From Arthrobacter globiformis (GTDB lineage Bacteria > Actinomycetota > Actinomycetes > Actinomycetales > Micrococcaceae), in assembly GCF_030817195.1 (NCBI RefSeq), contig NZ_JAUSYZ010000001.1, positions 2,232,001-2,296,000 of the forward strand: DNA of 64,000 nucleotides, written 5' to 3'. Below the pieces are notes generated by a model. The model saw only the letters and a program-made list of their open reading frames with translations, did not search any database and was not told where the DNA came from. Made by a program: the position numbers and the translations under genes. This document shows, in pieces, positions 37,552-46,196 of the stretch (its first letter is position 1; each line of letters begins with the position of its first letter).

Positions 37552-39072
37552 ATGAGACGCGCAAAGATTGTGGCCACCTTCGGACCGGCCATTGCCAGCT
37601 ATGAAAACACCCTCGCGGTGCTGGAAGCCGGCGTTGATGTAGCCCGTATGAACATGAGCCACGGTGACTACTCCGTGCATGACAACACCTATGAGAACGT
37701 CCGCAAGGCGGCGTCCGACCTGGGCAAGGCCGTCGCCATCATGGCCGACCTGCAGGGACCCAAGATCCGCCTGGGCCGCTTCGTCGACGGCCCGCACCAG
37801 CTGGCCGTGGGGGACATCTTCACGATCACCACTGAAGACGTACCCGGCACCAAGGACATCTGCTCCACCACGCTCAAGAGCCTCACCGAGGACGTCAACC
37901 CGGGCGACGCCCTGCTGATCGACGACGGCAAGGTGGCGCTGCGCGCCATCGAGGTGGACGACGTCAAGGTTGTCGCCAAGGTGACCGTGGGCGGCTTCGT
38001 GTCCAACAACAAGGGCATCAACCTCCCGGGCGTTGCCGTCAACGTCCCTGCACTGAGCGAAAAGGATGAGGACGACCTGCGCTGGGCCATCCGCCGCGGC
38101 GTGGACCTCGTCGCACTGTCCTTCGTCCGTGACGCCGGCGACATCAAGCGCGTCCACGAGATCATGGACGAAGAAGGCCGCCGCGTTCCTGTGATCGCCA
38201 AGATCGAAAAGCCCCAGGCCGTGGAACAGCTCCACGAGATCATCGACGCGTTCGACGCGATCATGGTGGCCCGTGGCGACCTCGGTGTGGAGCTTCCGCT
38301 GGAGGAAGTGCCGATCGTGCAGAAGCGCGCCATTGAACTGGCACGCCGCTGGGCCAAGCCGGTCATCGTGGCCACCCAGGTCCTCGAGTCCATGATCGAC
38401 AACCCGCGCCCCACCCGTGCGGAGGCCTCCGACTGCGCCAACGCCGTGCTCGACGGCGCCGACGCGGTCATGCTCTCCGGCGAGACCAGCGTGGGCAAGT
38501 ACCCGATCGAGACGGTCAAGACCATGGCCCGGATCATCGAGTCCACCGAGGAGCACGGCCTGGAGCGCGTCCCCCCGCTGGGCACCAAGCCCAAGACCCG
38601 TGGTGGCGCGATCACCCGTGCCGCCGTCGAAATCGCCGACCAGCTGGACGCCAAGTACATCTGTACGTTCACGCAGTCCGGTGACTCGGCACGCCGCCTG
38701 TCCCGCCTCCGCCCTATCAAGCCGGTTTTCGCGTTCACTCCGGTTGAGCAGGTGTGGAACCAGCTGGCACTGACCTGGGGAATCCAGCCGCAGCTGGTTG
38801 CCATGGTGGGCCACACGGATGAAATGACCGCACAGGTTGACCGCAGCCTGCTGGACATGGGACTGGTGGAAGACGGCGACCTCGTGGTCATCGCTGCCGG
38901 TTCCCCTCCCGGGAAGGCCGGCTCGACCAACTCGCTGAAGGTCCACAAGGTGGGCGACCTCGCCGATACGCCCCGCTTGGGCGAGGCCACCGAGAAGAAG
39001 GAAAAGCTCGGCCCGTGGCCGGAAAAGAAGAAGAAGAACAAGGACAAGGCTGCAGCAGCTCCTGCTGAGTAG
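37552..39072 (+). CDS. pyk: Pyruvate kinase
   Basis: Pyruvate kinase makes pyruvate and ATP from PEP. The 506-residue product has KIVATFGPAIASYENT, the metal/substrate region MNMSHGDYSVH, MADLQGPKIRLG, the signature region VIAKIEKPQAVEQL, MVARGDLGVE, and VMLSGETSVGKYP. The last 30 residues form a Lys/Ala-rich tail (KKKKNKDKAAAAP), a likely disordered extension. The start is the ATG at 37552 with GGGTAGGT before it. A terminator follows at 39083. Confidence 0.97.
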   Translation: MRRAKIVATFGPAIASYENTLAVLEAGVDVARMNMSHGDYSVHDNTYENVRKAASDLGKAVAIMADLQGPKIRLGRFVDGPHQLAVGDIFTITTEDVPGTKDICSTTLKSLTEDVNPGDALLIDDGKVALRAIEVDDVKVVAKVTVGGFVSNNKGINLPGVAVNVPALSEKDEDDLRWAIRRGVDLVALSFVRDAGDIKRVHEIMDEEGRRVPVIAKIEKPQAVEQLHEIIDAFDAIMVARGDLGVELPLEEVPIVQKRAIELARRWAKPVIVATQVLESMIDNPRPTRAEASDCANAVLDGADAVMLSGETSVGKYPIETVKTMARIIESTEEHGLERVPPLGTKPKTRGGAITRAAVEIADQLDAKYICTFTQSGDSARRLSRLRPIKPVFAFTPVEQVWNQLALTWGIQPQLVAMVGHTDEMTAQVDRSLLDMGLVEDGDLVVIAAGSPPGKAGSTNSLKVHKVGDLADTPRLGEATEKKEKLGPWPEKKKKNKDKAAAAPAE

Positions 39073-39082
39073 CCGAACCTGA

Positions 39083-39132
39083 AAGGGAGGATCCCCGCGA
39101 CCGTTTCACCGGTGGCGGGGGTCCTCCTTTTT
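39083..39132 (+). terminator. Rho-independent terminator of pyk
   Basis: GGGAGGATCCCCGC pairs with GCGGGGGTCCTCC with one wobble, and TTTTTG follows on plus. This is a textbook intrinsic terminator about 15 bases after pyk. Confidence 0.85.
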
Positions 39133-39166
39133 GTTGCCCGGTTTCCGCTCCGGTTTCGGGGAAAAC

Positions 39167-39201
39167 AGAAGAACCCCCGGCGTTCGTCCGGGGGTCCTTC
39201 T
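39167..39201 (-). terminator. Terminator of the ANTAR regulator gene
   Basis: The arms AGAAGAACCCCCGG and CCGGGGGTCCTTCT pair with one mismatch around CGTTCGT. On minus the stem is followed by a T-containing TTCTGTTTTC. It sits 20 bases from the stop of the convergent regulator gene. Confidence 0.7.
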
Positions 39202-39220
39202 GGTCTTGCAGCTATTTTGG

Positions 39221-39826
39221 CTAGTTGACCTGGTTGATGATGGTCTCGGCCACTTCGCGCATGCTGAGGCGGCGGTCCATCGAGGTCTTCTGGATCCAGC
39301 GGAAGGCCTCCGGCTCCGTCAGGCCCATCTTGGTGGTCAGCAGGCTCTTGGCGCGTTCCACGAGCTTGCGGGTGGCGAACTGCTCCTGCAGATCGGTCAC
39401 CTCGCTTTCGAGGGCCTTGATCTCCTCGTGGCGGGACAGCGCGATCTCCAGCGCGGGGATCAGGTCGGCGGGCGTGAACGGCTTCACCACGTAGGCCATG
39501 GCGCCGGCGTCGCGGGCGCGCTCAACGAGTTCCTTCTGGCTGAAGGCAGTCAGGAGCACCACGGGGGCGATGCGGGCCTTGACGATCTTCTCGGCCGCGG
39601 AGATGCCGTCCATGACGGGCATCTTGACGTCCATGAGGACCAGGTCCGGCTTGAGCTCCTCGGCCAGCTGCACGGCCTTCTCGCCGTTGTCGGCCTCGCC
39701 GATGACGTCGTAGCCTTCGCCGCGCAGGATTTCGATGATGTCCAGGCGGATGAGGGTTTCGTCTTCGGCCACAACTACGCGGCGCGCCGGCTGGGACGTT
39801 TTGTTTGACTCCGTCGGTTCTGACAC
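39221..39826 (-). CDS. pdtaR: ANTAR-domain response regulator (PdtaR-like)
   Basis: The 201-residue product has a receiver domain (acidic E21/D22, phosphoacceptor D66 in LVLMDVKMP, T93, K115) followed by a C-terminal ANTAR RNA-binding domain (about 135-200; RAKSLLTTKMGLTEPEAF and MREVAETI). PdtaR-type proteins bind RNA hairpins that overlap terminators and promote readthrough when phosphorylated. No dual-hexaloop ANTAR target was recognised in the window. It is single and convergent with pyk. The histidine kinase partner is not present here. Confidence 0.92.
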   Translation of the reverse strand: MSEPTESNKTSQPARRVVVAEDETLIRLDIIEILRGEGYDVIGEADNGEKAVQLAEELKPDLVLMDVKMPVMDGISAAEKIVKARIAPVVLLTAFSQKELVERARDAGAMAYVVKPFTPADLIPALEIALSRHEEIKALESEVTDLQEQFATRKLVERAKSLLTTKMGLTEPEAFRWIQKTSMDRRLSMREVAETIINQVN

Positions 39827-39982
39827 GGGATCTCCTTGAAAAGGTACGGCGGGACTATGACTATCTTAGTTGGGCCCCGCGCTTGTACTTGGATCGGCAT
39901 GGCTTGTTGCGACGGCGGTGGCGCGATTCTGGTTTTAGCCTATCTGCATGTAGAGTAAATCCGCGCACTGGTAGTGGCTGCG

Positions 39983-40011
39983 TTGATCACACTTCGCTGT
40001 GAGCCTACGAT
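39983..40011 (+). promoter_or_regulatory. Promoter of tRNA-Leu
   Basis: TTGATC and TACGAT separated by 17 bases place transcription start about 15 bases before the tRNA-Leu gene. This is a close match to sigma-70 consensus. Confidence 0.6.
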
Positions 40012-40031
40012 TGTTACTCCGTGTACTCCGC

Positions 40032-40113
40032 GCCCGAGTGGCGGAATTGGCAGACGCGCCGCACTCAAAATGCGGTATCGAAAGGTGTGTGGGTTCGAGT
40101 CCCACCTCGGGCA
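40032..40113 (+). tRNA. tRNA-Leu(CAA)
   Basis: An 82-nt class II tRNA with a long variable arm: acceptor GCCCGAG/CTCGGGC, anticodon stem CCGCA/TGCGG with loop CTCAAAA (anticodon CAA), and T-arm GGGTTCGAGTCCC. CCA is not encoded. It sits at the boundary between the conserved block and the accessory island and is a plausible, unproven integration target. Confidence 0.96.
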
Positions 40114-40171
40114 CAGTATTTCCCCTGTTCAGAGGCTTTTCAGCCTCTGAGTGTGGACAAATTGTGTTGTG

Positions 40172-40195
40172 AAGGGCCCCTCCGGGGGCCTTTTT
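40172..40195 (+). terminator. Rho-independent terminator of tRNA-Leu
   Basis: GGGCCCC and GGGGGCC pair around TCC and are followed by TTTTT. A typical intrinsic terminator about 60 bases after the tRNA. The remaining 800 bases to lacI contain only scattered, unconvincing open frames. Confidence 0.8.
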
Positions 40196-40828
40196 CATTG
40201 GTGGCCGGTGGTGTGGCGGGCTGGCTCCTTCGTTCCCTGGTTGGCCGTCTTGGTGCTTGTTACTTGTTTCATGGGCGTGACTGGGTGGGGCAACATGACC
40301 TGAGAAAAAACGTCTGGTCGGGTTACCTTTCTTGGTTGTTGGGTTTTCACCAGGCTTCTCCTTCTCGGTTCGTGGTGGCTTTGCTGCTTCTTCATGGTCG
40401 GTTCGGGGGGAGGGCGCCATGACTTGTGCCGAGTTGTTCGGGAATCGGTTCCGCCAGACTCCCGCAGATGCTCTGGGGGCGCATTGCCGTGACCGACTGA
40501 GAGCCGGCATTGCCGTGCATTTGACTCATGAAGCTCACGCCGCCTTTCATGCCTGCATCTCTGGTTTCGCGTCGTTGCCTGTTCATGGTTACCTTCGGCG
40601 TCGACTGCATGATGCAGTGGAGGTTTTTTGGGCGCGACGTCCGGAAGTGAGGTATCCGCCTGGCTGGACTTTCATATTCCTTCATGTCCAACCTGCTGGA
40701 CGAATAGATGACGGAACGGTGATGCACCGACACAATCTCAGCGACCCAAACCCACACCTAGGTCCCGCCGTCGGCCGGCTGCCGGAACAAGCCAGAAAAG
40801 TCAGCTTGAAATCTAGGACCTTCGCAAG

Positions 40829-40872
40829 AGCGCGTCAGCATTAAGGAGTAGCGCGTCAGCATTAAGGAGTAG
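40829..40872. repeat. 21-base tandem duplication
   Basis: The unit AGCGCGTCAGCATTAAGGAG plus one T is repeated perfectly twice (40829-40849, 40850-40870), then AG. It lies in the non-coding stretch between tRNA-Leu and lacI (40114-40995). No gene or function is associated. Confidence 0.9.
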
Positions 40873-40995
40873 GGACCGAAAACTGACGGCTTTTGCGTGG
40901 CCGCCTGACGTCAGGTTGGGGTGTACTTCAGAGCAGACACCAAAAAAAGAATTGGAATTGCCGTTAGCCTGAGCATTCCGCTCGAAATGTTGGTG

Positions 40996-42069
40996 TCATG
41001 CGAAGCGGCTTCTGGCCGTGGACTCGCGCACCACCAAGCGACCCGTGAGGGTGCGGTGGCGTCGCCTTTCGTTCGGGGTGAGCATGGAAGCACTCAATTC
41101 TTTGAATGCCGTCCGACCTAGCTGATAGCTGGGTTGTTCCACGACAGTCAGACGGGGACGCACCAAAGTGGTCCAGTCCTGGTCGTCAAAGCCGACCAAG
41201 GATAGGTGCCCGGGACAGTCGATGCCCATATCCTGGAGCGCGGCGAATGCGCCGGCGGTCATTTCTCCGTCCGTGCAGTAGAGGGCGGTGATGCCGGGGT
41301 TGGACTGGAGGAGGTAACGCACTGCGTCTCCCGCTGAGTGCCGTGCGTAGGAGCTTGAAGCAACGAATGCCGGATCGTAACGGATTCCCGCGCCACGCAG
41401 AGCCATGGCGTAGCCGAGCAGGCGGGCAGTTGACGGCCGTAGCGATGGAGCAGATTCCGGATCGATCTGGTCCCGTAAGAGTGCTGTCGCTTCCGTAACA
41501 ATGCCAATGTCTCGGTGTCCCAGGTCAAGCAGGTGTTGTACTGCCAGGGAGGAGGCGCCGACGTGATCCAGGGCTACGTAGGACGCGGTTGTGACCTTCG
41601 GTGCCGGGCGGTCCAGGAGGGTAACAGCAATTCCTTTGCACTCCAGCTCCTCCAAGTGTGTTGTGTCTTCATTCGAGACCGGGGCGACAATGACGCCGTC
41701 CGCCTTCTTCCCCGCAAGCACTGAAACTGCCCTGCGCTCCAAGCCAAGCTCGCCTTCGGTGCTGCTGAGGAGCACGTCGTAACCCGCTTCGCGAGCGGTC
41801 GTCGATATGCCTCTCACGGCGTTGGCAAAAAATGGATTGCTGATGTCCGGAATGATGACACCGATCGTTGTGGTTTTGCCGGTGATCATGCTCCTCGCGA
41901 TGGCGTTCGGCTGATAGCCGAGGGTTTCCGCGGCTGCTTCGACAGCTTGCCGGGCCTTACCGCTGACGGATCCGTTGCCAGCCAGTGCCCTTGCCGCCGT
42001 TGATTTCGATACCCCCGCGAGTTGGGCGACTTCTATGATCGTTACTGCTTCTGAGATGGCTGGGGCCAT
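40996..42069 (-). CDS. LacI-family transcriptional regulator
   Basis: The 357-residue repressor has a LacI HTH (residues about 10-30; TIIEVAQLAGVSKSTAARA), the hinge region QPNAIARSM and the periplasmic-binding-protein-like effector domain (IGVIIPDISNPFF, KKADGVIVAPVS, VDHVGASSLAV). The ATG at 42069 has AAGGAGGA 8-10 bases upstream; the longer frame from 42120 is less likely. A palindromic TGGGATCGTTACCA lies just upstream, so it probably controls itself and the hydantoinase genes. Effector unknown. Confidence 0.93.
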   Translation of the reverse strand: MAPAISEAVTIIEVAQLAGVSKSTAARALAGNGSVSGKARQAVEAAAETLGYQPNAIARSMITGKTTTIGVIIPDISNPFFANAVRGISTTAREAGYDVLLSSTEGELGLERRAVSVLAGKKADGVIVAPVSNEDTTHLEELECKGIAVTLLDRPAPKVTTASYVALDHVGASSLAVQHLLDLGHRDIGIVTEATALLRDQIDPESAPSLRPSTARLLGYAMALRGAGIRYDPAFVASSSYARHSAGDAVRYLLQSNPGITALYCTDGEMTAGAFAALQDMGIDCPGHLSLVGFDDQDWTTLVRPRLTVVEQPSYQLGRTAFKELSASMLTPNERRRHRTLTGRLVVRESTARSRFA

Positions 42070-42093
42070 TGCCGCGTTCCTCCTTGATCCCTT

Positions 42094-42107
42094 TGGGATC
42101 GTTACCA
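42094..42107 (-). promoter_or_regulatory. LacI-type operator in front of lacI
   Basis: TGGGATCGTTACCA lies about 25 bases upstream of the lacI ATG. It closely matches the operators upstream of hyuA (TTGGGATCGTTCCCAA, GGGAACGTTCCC), supporting autorepression. Confidence 0.6.
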
Positions 42108-42299
42108 GGCTCCCTACCACTCTAGCCAGCCCTTGGTGCTTTGGGCCATCGAGAAGCGGGTAACGGCCTCTTCGCAGCGGAAATATCGGAAATCCAGATG
42201 CGGTCTAGGCTTTACTTACTCCACCCTGGCGATCACGGTTCTCGTCGCGTCGGACGCCCGGTAAGTATATTTTTTTCCTTCTTGTCGGCCCTAGTCTGT

Positions 42300-42350
42300 A
42301 GGGATCAGAGAAGCGGTGGACGCCATGCGTCTACCGCTTCTCTGATCCCT
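42300..42350 (-). terminator. Long hairpin downstream of the FAD oxidoreductase gene
   Basis: AGGGATCAGAGAAGCGGT (42300-42317) pairs perfectly with ACCGCTTCTCTGATCCCT (42333-42350). It begins 20 bases after the oxidoreductase stop (on minus) and probably ends the operon. No T-run. Confidence 0.75.
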
Positions 42351-42370
42351 GCAGAATTCGTACTTAGCCT

Positions 42371-43549
42371 CTATTGCTTTACGGGCTCCCAGGCCCCTGT
42401 GCCGACGGCTTCAGGGGCGCCGTCAGTGGAACCAAAGCGGTCGGGGCGGAAGGATTTAAGTACGGGGGAGGGAGTCCCGGTGAGGATCTCTTCGGCCAGC
42501 AGTTCCCCGAGTATCAGACCTAGAGTAGCCCCGGAGTGGCTAAAGATCGTGTAGAGGCCCGGGATCTGTGGAATGGGTCCGACGACGGGCAGGCCGTCAC
42601 CGGGGATCGGCTTGAGCCCGGCCCCGACGTGGTGGGCTGTCAGTCGGGGGTTCCCTGCAAGTACCTTTGAGGCCTCGTCCAGCAAGCCCTGCACCGACTC
42701 CTGTGGCACTGAGAACGAGCCGTCGTCCTCGATCACCACTGTTTGCTCTGCCCAGTCCGAGTCGAGTACAAGGCGTCCGTCGGGGGTGGGGCGTACGGCC
42801 ACGCGCGGGGTGTTAAGCACGGTCTTGACTTCTGCGTCGACCGGATCCGTGATGAGCACAAATGCGGCGGGGGTCCTGTCGAGAACCGTGACGCCAAGGG
42901 CTGCGAGCTGGGCCGGGACGTCACCGCCGGTGGCGAGCACGACTTCGTCAGCGGAGACCTGTGTCCCGTTGCCAAGGATCACACCGACCGAGGCCCCATC
43001 CTGCACGTTGACCCGCACGTCTCCGGCATTTTCGATTACTTCCGCTCCCTTGGCCACGGCCTCGGCGACCAGGGCAGGAATGAAGTCCGGCATGTTCACC
43101 CAGCCCTCACCGGGATTGAAGATGGCACCTTCTTCAGCCACGGCCTCGGCGTTCACATCCGGAGCGATCGCTGCCACGTTGGCCCGCTCGACCCAAAGGG
43201 ATTCGTACCCGCGGGACCGTTCAGCTGCGTAAGTATCCCGGAATGTCTTTCCTGGGGCGGCCCATTTCATGGCGCCGTTGAATCGGATGTAGCCACGACT
43301 TTCGGGATGGTGCGCGCTCCAGGTGCGGTAGCGGTCAATGGCCAGTAACCGCAGGTAGTGGTACTCGGCCGAACGGGCACCGGAGGAGTTCAGCCATGCA
43401 ATTGAACGGCTGGACGCTCCGTTGGCGAGGGTACCGGCGGTCACGAGTGTCACTTTCGCACCGCCACTGGTGAGGTGGAAAGCGGTGGAGGCGCCGAGGA
43501 TACCGCCGCCGATGACAACTACATGCTTCTGGGGAGACGTGGAGGACAT
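42371..43549 (-). CDS. FAD-dependent oxidoreductase (DAO/glycine-oxidase type)
   Basis: The 392-residue product has an N-terminal dinucleotide-binding motif VVVIGGGILGASTAF and the C-terminal GLKPIPGDGLPVVGPI region of the D-amino acid oxidase/glycine oxidase/sarcosine oxidase superfamily. Such enzymes oxidise N-methylated or D-amino acids to imines with FAD. The gene lies 52 bases downstream of the Gfo-type gene on the same strand. The substrate is unknown; a product of hydantoin hydrolysis is a plausible guess given its island. Confidence 0.88.
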   Translation of the reverse strand: MSSTSPQKHVVVIGGGILGASTAFHLTSGGAKVTLVTAGTLANGASSRSIAWLNSSGARSAEYHYLRLLAIDRYRTWSAHHPESRGYIRFNGAMKWAAPGKTFRDTYAAERSRGYESLWVERANVAAIAPDVNAEAVAEEGAIFNPGEGWVNMPDFIPALVAEAVAKGAEVIENAGDVRVNVQDGASVGVILGNGTQVSADEVVLATGGDVPAQLAALGVTVLDRTPAAFVLITDPVDAEVKTVLNTPRVAVRPTPDGRLVLDSDWAEQTVVIEDDGSFSVPQESVQGLLDEASKVLAGNPRLTAHHVGAGLKPIPGDGLPVVGPIPQIPGLYTIFSHSGATLGLILGELLAEEILTGTPSPVLKSFRPDRFGSTDGAPEAVGTGAWEPVKQ

Positions 43550-43601
43550 GTTGGTTACTTTCTTCGTCGTGTCGTCTGTTAGCTAGCCCGGCTTGGTACC
43601 T

Positions 43602-44648
43602 CTAGGAGAGGCCATTAAGGGAAGCGTGGATGTTTTCGATGATCCGTAGCACTTCAACGGATTCGCGCGGATCCACGGGAAGCGGGCCAGTGCCGCGGAT
43701 GGATTTCGCAAGTTTCGCGTAGAACCGCGGATAGGCTCCCCGCTCTGCGGGGACTGGGGTTTTCGTGCTGCCCGTGCCGAGAATGCCCCACGCGTTTTCA
43801 TTTTCGACGCCGTAGGCAGGATCGGTGGGCAGAACCCCGGCAGCGAGGTCCGGCTCCTGACGGTCCAACCCCCATTTGGTGTAGCCGGCCGAAGAACCGA
43901 GCACGTGGAAACGAGGCCCCGGCCTGGCCGCCACCCCATTCATCCAGAGCCTTGAGCGGACTCCCGATTCGTGCAGCAGTGACACGAATGCTTCGCTTTC
44001 GCCGCCCTCAGGGTTAGGCCCATGATTAGCGGTTTCGCCGTACGTGTCGACGACCGGGCCAAGCAGCTGGATGGCCTGATCGATCAGGTGGGCGCCCAGA
44101 TCATGAAGGAGGCCACCGCCCTCATCAGGGGTTGCCTCGTCGCGCCAGTTGCCGAAGCCTTCTGGCCGCCACCATTCGAAACGGGATTCAAAGCTGTAGA
44201 CCTGCCCCAAATCTCCTCCACGAACGAGCCGTTGAAGGGTGAGAAAATCCGCATCCCACCGACGGTTCTGGAACACGGACAACTGCACCCCTGCGCTGGA
44301 AGCCAGGTTGAGAAGGTGCTGGCCTTCCTGCGAGGTCGGCACGAAGGGCTTGTCCACCACCAGGTGCAGCCCATGGGCGATCACTGCCGAGGCGAGGTCC
44401 ACATGGGTAGAAGGCGGCGTGCAGAGGACCACTAGGTCGAAGTCGTCTGCGGAAGCAAACAATTTGTCCGCAGCGGGGAAAACTTCTGCATGGGGGTAGA
44501 GGCGCGCGGCGTCAGCGGCACGTTCCGTATTGGCCGTGACAATGGCGTCCAGGGAGAAGTCCGGGTCCGCGGCGATCAGGGGCGCATGGAAAACCTTGCC
44601 CGACACTCCGAATCCAACAACGGCGGTCCGAATGGGTGTTGCAACCAT
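43602..44648 (-). CDS. Gfo/Idh/MocA-family oxidoreductase
   Basis: The 348-residue protein has an N-terminal Rossmann domain (VVGFGVSGKVFHAPL), the family D99-K100-P101 motif in VVDKPF and the C-terminal alpha/beta substrate domain beginning near EGFGNWRDEATPDEGGG (with GGGLLHDLGAHLIDQA). These enzymes use NAD(P) to oxidise or reduce sugars and related hydroxy compounds. It precedes the FAD oxidoreductase gene by 52 bases and follows the hydantoinase/transporter genes after a 180-base gap with a hairpin. Confidence 0.9.
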   Translation of the reverse strand: MVATPIRTAVVGFGVSGKVFHAPLIAADPDFSLDAIVTANTERAADAARLYPHAEVFPAADKLFASADDFDLVVLCTPPSTHVDLASAVIAHGLHLVVDKPFVPTSQEGQHLLNLASSAGVQLSVFQNRRWDADFLTLQRLVRGGDLGQVYSFESRFEWWRPEGFGNWRDEATPDEGGGLLHDLGAHLIDQAIQLLGPVVDTYGETANHGPNPEGGESEAFVSLLHESGVRSRLWMNGVAARPGPRFHVLGSSAGYTKWGLDRQEPDLAAGVLPTDPAYGVENENAWGILGTGSTKTPVPAERGAYPRFYAKLAKSIRGTGPLPVDPRESVEVLRIIENIHASLNGLS

Positions 44649-44708
44649 CAGGGCACCTCCTACTGGTGGGTCTGGGCAGGCGTAACCACGGCTGTCCCAG
44701 CCGCCTGG

Positions 44709-44717
44709 CGAACGTTC
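44709..44717 (-). promoter_or_regulatory. Weak operator-like GAACGTTC upstream of the Gfo-type gene
   Basis: A GCGAACGTT(C) core lies about 60 bases upstream of the Gfo gene start and shares the AACGTT centre of the hyu operators, but the flanking G/C arms are imperfect. Supporting evidence only. Confidence 0.25.
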
Positions 44718-44780
44718 AATATGATCACTGCGTTTCCAATCATGGATGAGACCTATCGGGGCTCTGGGATTCTGGGACTG

Positions 44781-44815
44781 CGTTCGGTCTCACTCGCAAT
44801 GAGTGAGACCGAACG
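44781..44815 (-). terminator. Hairpin between the transporter and Gfo-type genes
   Basis: CGTTCGGTCTCACTC pairs perfectly with GAGTGAGACCGAACG around GCAAT. It is 15 bases after the transporter stop (minus). It splits the island into hyuA-hyuB-transporter and Gfo-FAD units, at least partly. Confidence 0.7.
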
Positions 44816-44829
44816 TGTTTAGGGCGGAG

Positions 44830-46170
44830 CTAACTTACGGCCTCAGCCGGGGAGAGGCTTATTGCCGGCCGGGTGTGCCGGAGTGCCTTCGGCAGGGCAA
44901 AGAGTGTCACGAGGATTGAAACGACGCATGCGCCGGTCATGTACCAGCCAAACGACACGTTGGAACCAGTGACGGAGAACAACCATACGGCGACAAGGCC
45001 GGCCGTGGCACCGATCAATGACGTTCCGACGTTGAAGTTCAGCGCCGACGCCGTCGACCGCACCTCTGGCGGGAAGCTAAGAACGTAGGCCACGCTGAGC
45101 GGTGCCGCCAGAAGGTTGTTGATCAAAGTGAAACCGATAACGCTGACTGTCGCCAGGAGGATCGACTTCTCACCGATCGCGTAAAACGCCGGCACGGTGA
45201 GGATGACGAAGAGTCCATAACCGGTTAGCAATACCGATCGGGCACCAAACCTGTCGGCGAGGTATCCGCCCCATATGCTCGTGATTGGACCCACGGCGTA
45301 AGTCAGCATCGAGGCGAGCAATGCCTGGGATGCGGGGAACCCTGCGGTGATGAGCGCCGTCACGAAGTACGCCTGAATCGTGTACGAACCGATGCGCTGG
45401 CCCGCGCCCAGACCGATGACCTTCAGCATGTCTGCCCAGTGATAGCGGAGGGCGGTACGCAGAGGGGTCTGCTTGACCTTCTCGGTCGCGGCTTCCTTGA
45501 GAACCTTTTCGAACTCAGGCGTTTCGGTGACGTGGTTGCGCATGTAGACGCCGATGAATGCGATCGGGATGGAAAGCAGGAACGGGATGCGCCAACCCCA
45601 GTCCGCGAACGCGTTGCCGGGCATCATAACGCTCAGGAAGTAGGCCATGCCCGCGGCGAGGAAGGACCCTACCGAAGCGGTCGAGTTCAGCACGCCCGCA
45701 ATAAAGTTGGGCCGGCGGCCCTGCTCATGCTCGAAAAGGAAGTTGGCTGCGGTTGTGTATTCCACGCTTGCACCCACGCCCTGCAGAAGACGGGAGATCA
45801 TCAGGATTACAGGTGCTGCCACGCCGATGGCTGCGTAGGTTGGCAAGAACCCGATGCCGGCCGTGCCGATGCTCATCAGAGCGATAGTCAGGATGAGAAC
45901 GAATTTCCGTCCCTTGATGTCACCGAGGGGGCCGAGGATCAGCCCTCCGATAGGCCGAATGGCGTAAGAGAGGACGACGCCGAGGTACACGGCCAGGAGA
46001 GCGGCGGTCGAATCGCCGGAAGGGAAGAACTGGGTTGCGATGATCGCGGCCAGGGTCCCGTACAACGTGAAGTCGTAGTACTCGACGACGTTGCCGAGCA
46101 TGGTCGAGATGAAAACACGGCGCCGGGTGGCTGAAGGCACGGGGGCCGTACTGCTGGCTGAATTGGCCAT
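44830..46170 (-). CDS. MFS transporter, MHS (metabolite:H+ symporter) type
   Basis: The 446-residue product has about 12 membrane helices. The GDIKGRKF loop and the SRLLQGVGASVEYTTAANF region match MHS-type transporters (shikimate, proline/betaine, citrate-like). Such proteins import organic acids or zwitterions with protons. It lies 26 bases downstream of hyuB in the same direction and is a good candidate importer of the hydantoinase substrate. The substrate is not known. Confidence 0.9.
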   Translation of the reverse strand: MANSASSTAPVPSATRRRVFISTMLGNVVEYYDFTLYGTLAAIIATQFFPSGDSTAALLAVYLGVVLSYAIRPIGGLILGPLGDIKGRKFVLILTIALMSIGTAGIGFLPTYAAIGVAAPVILMISRLLQGVGASVEYTTAANFLFEHEQGRRPNFIAGVLNSTASVGSFLAAGMAYFLSVMMPGNAFADWGWRIPFLLSIPIAFIGVYMRNHVTETPEFEKVLKEAATEKVKQTPLRTALRYHWADMLKVIGLGAGQRIGSYTIQAYFVTALITAGFPASQALLASMLTYAVGPITSIWGGYLADRFGARSVLLTGYGLFVILTVPAFYAIGEKSILLATVSVIGFTLINNLLAAPLSVAYVLSFPPEVRSTASALNFNVGTSLIGATAGLVAVWLFSVTGSNVSFGWYMTGACVVSILVTLFALPKALRHTRPAISLSPAEAVS

Positions 46171-46196
46171 GTTATTTCCTAGGTGTGAGGGCGGGG

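Noticed and set aside
40032..40113. tRNA-Leu as a proven attachment site of the hydantoinase island
   Set aside because: I found no repeat of the tRNA 3' end and no integrase in the island, so the attachment claim has no direct support.
39935..40510. 191-residue minus-strand frame across the tRNA-Leu gene
   Set aside because: It runs through the tRNA and its terminator, so it is antisense noise.
40332..40844. 170-residue plus-strand frame after tRNA-Leu
   Set aside because: No domain, composition not protein-like, and no convincing ribosome site; left as non-coding.
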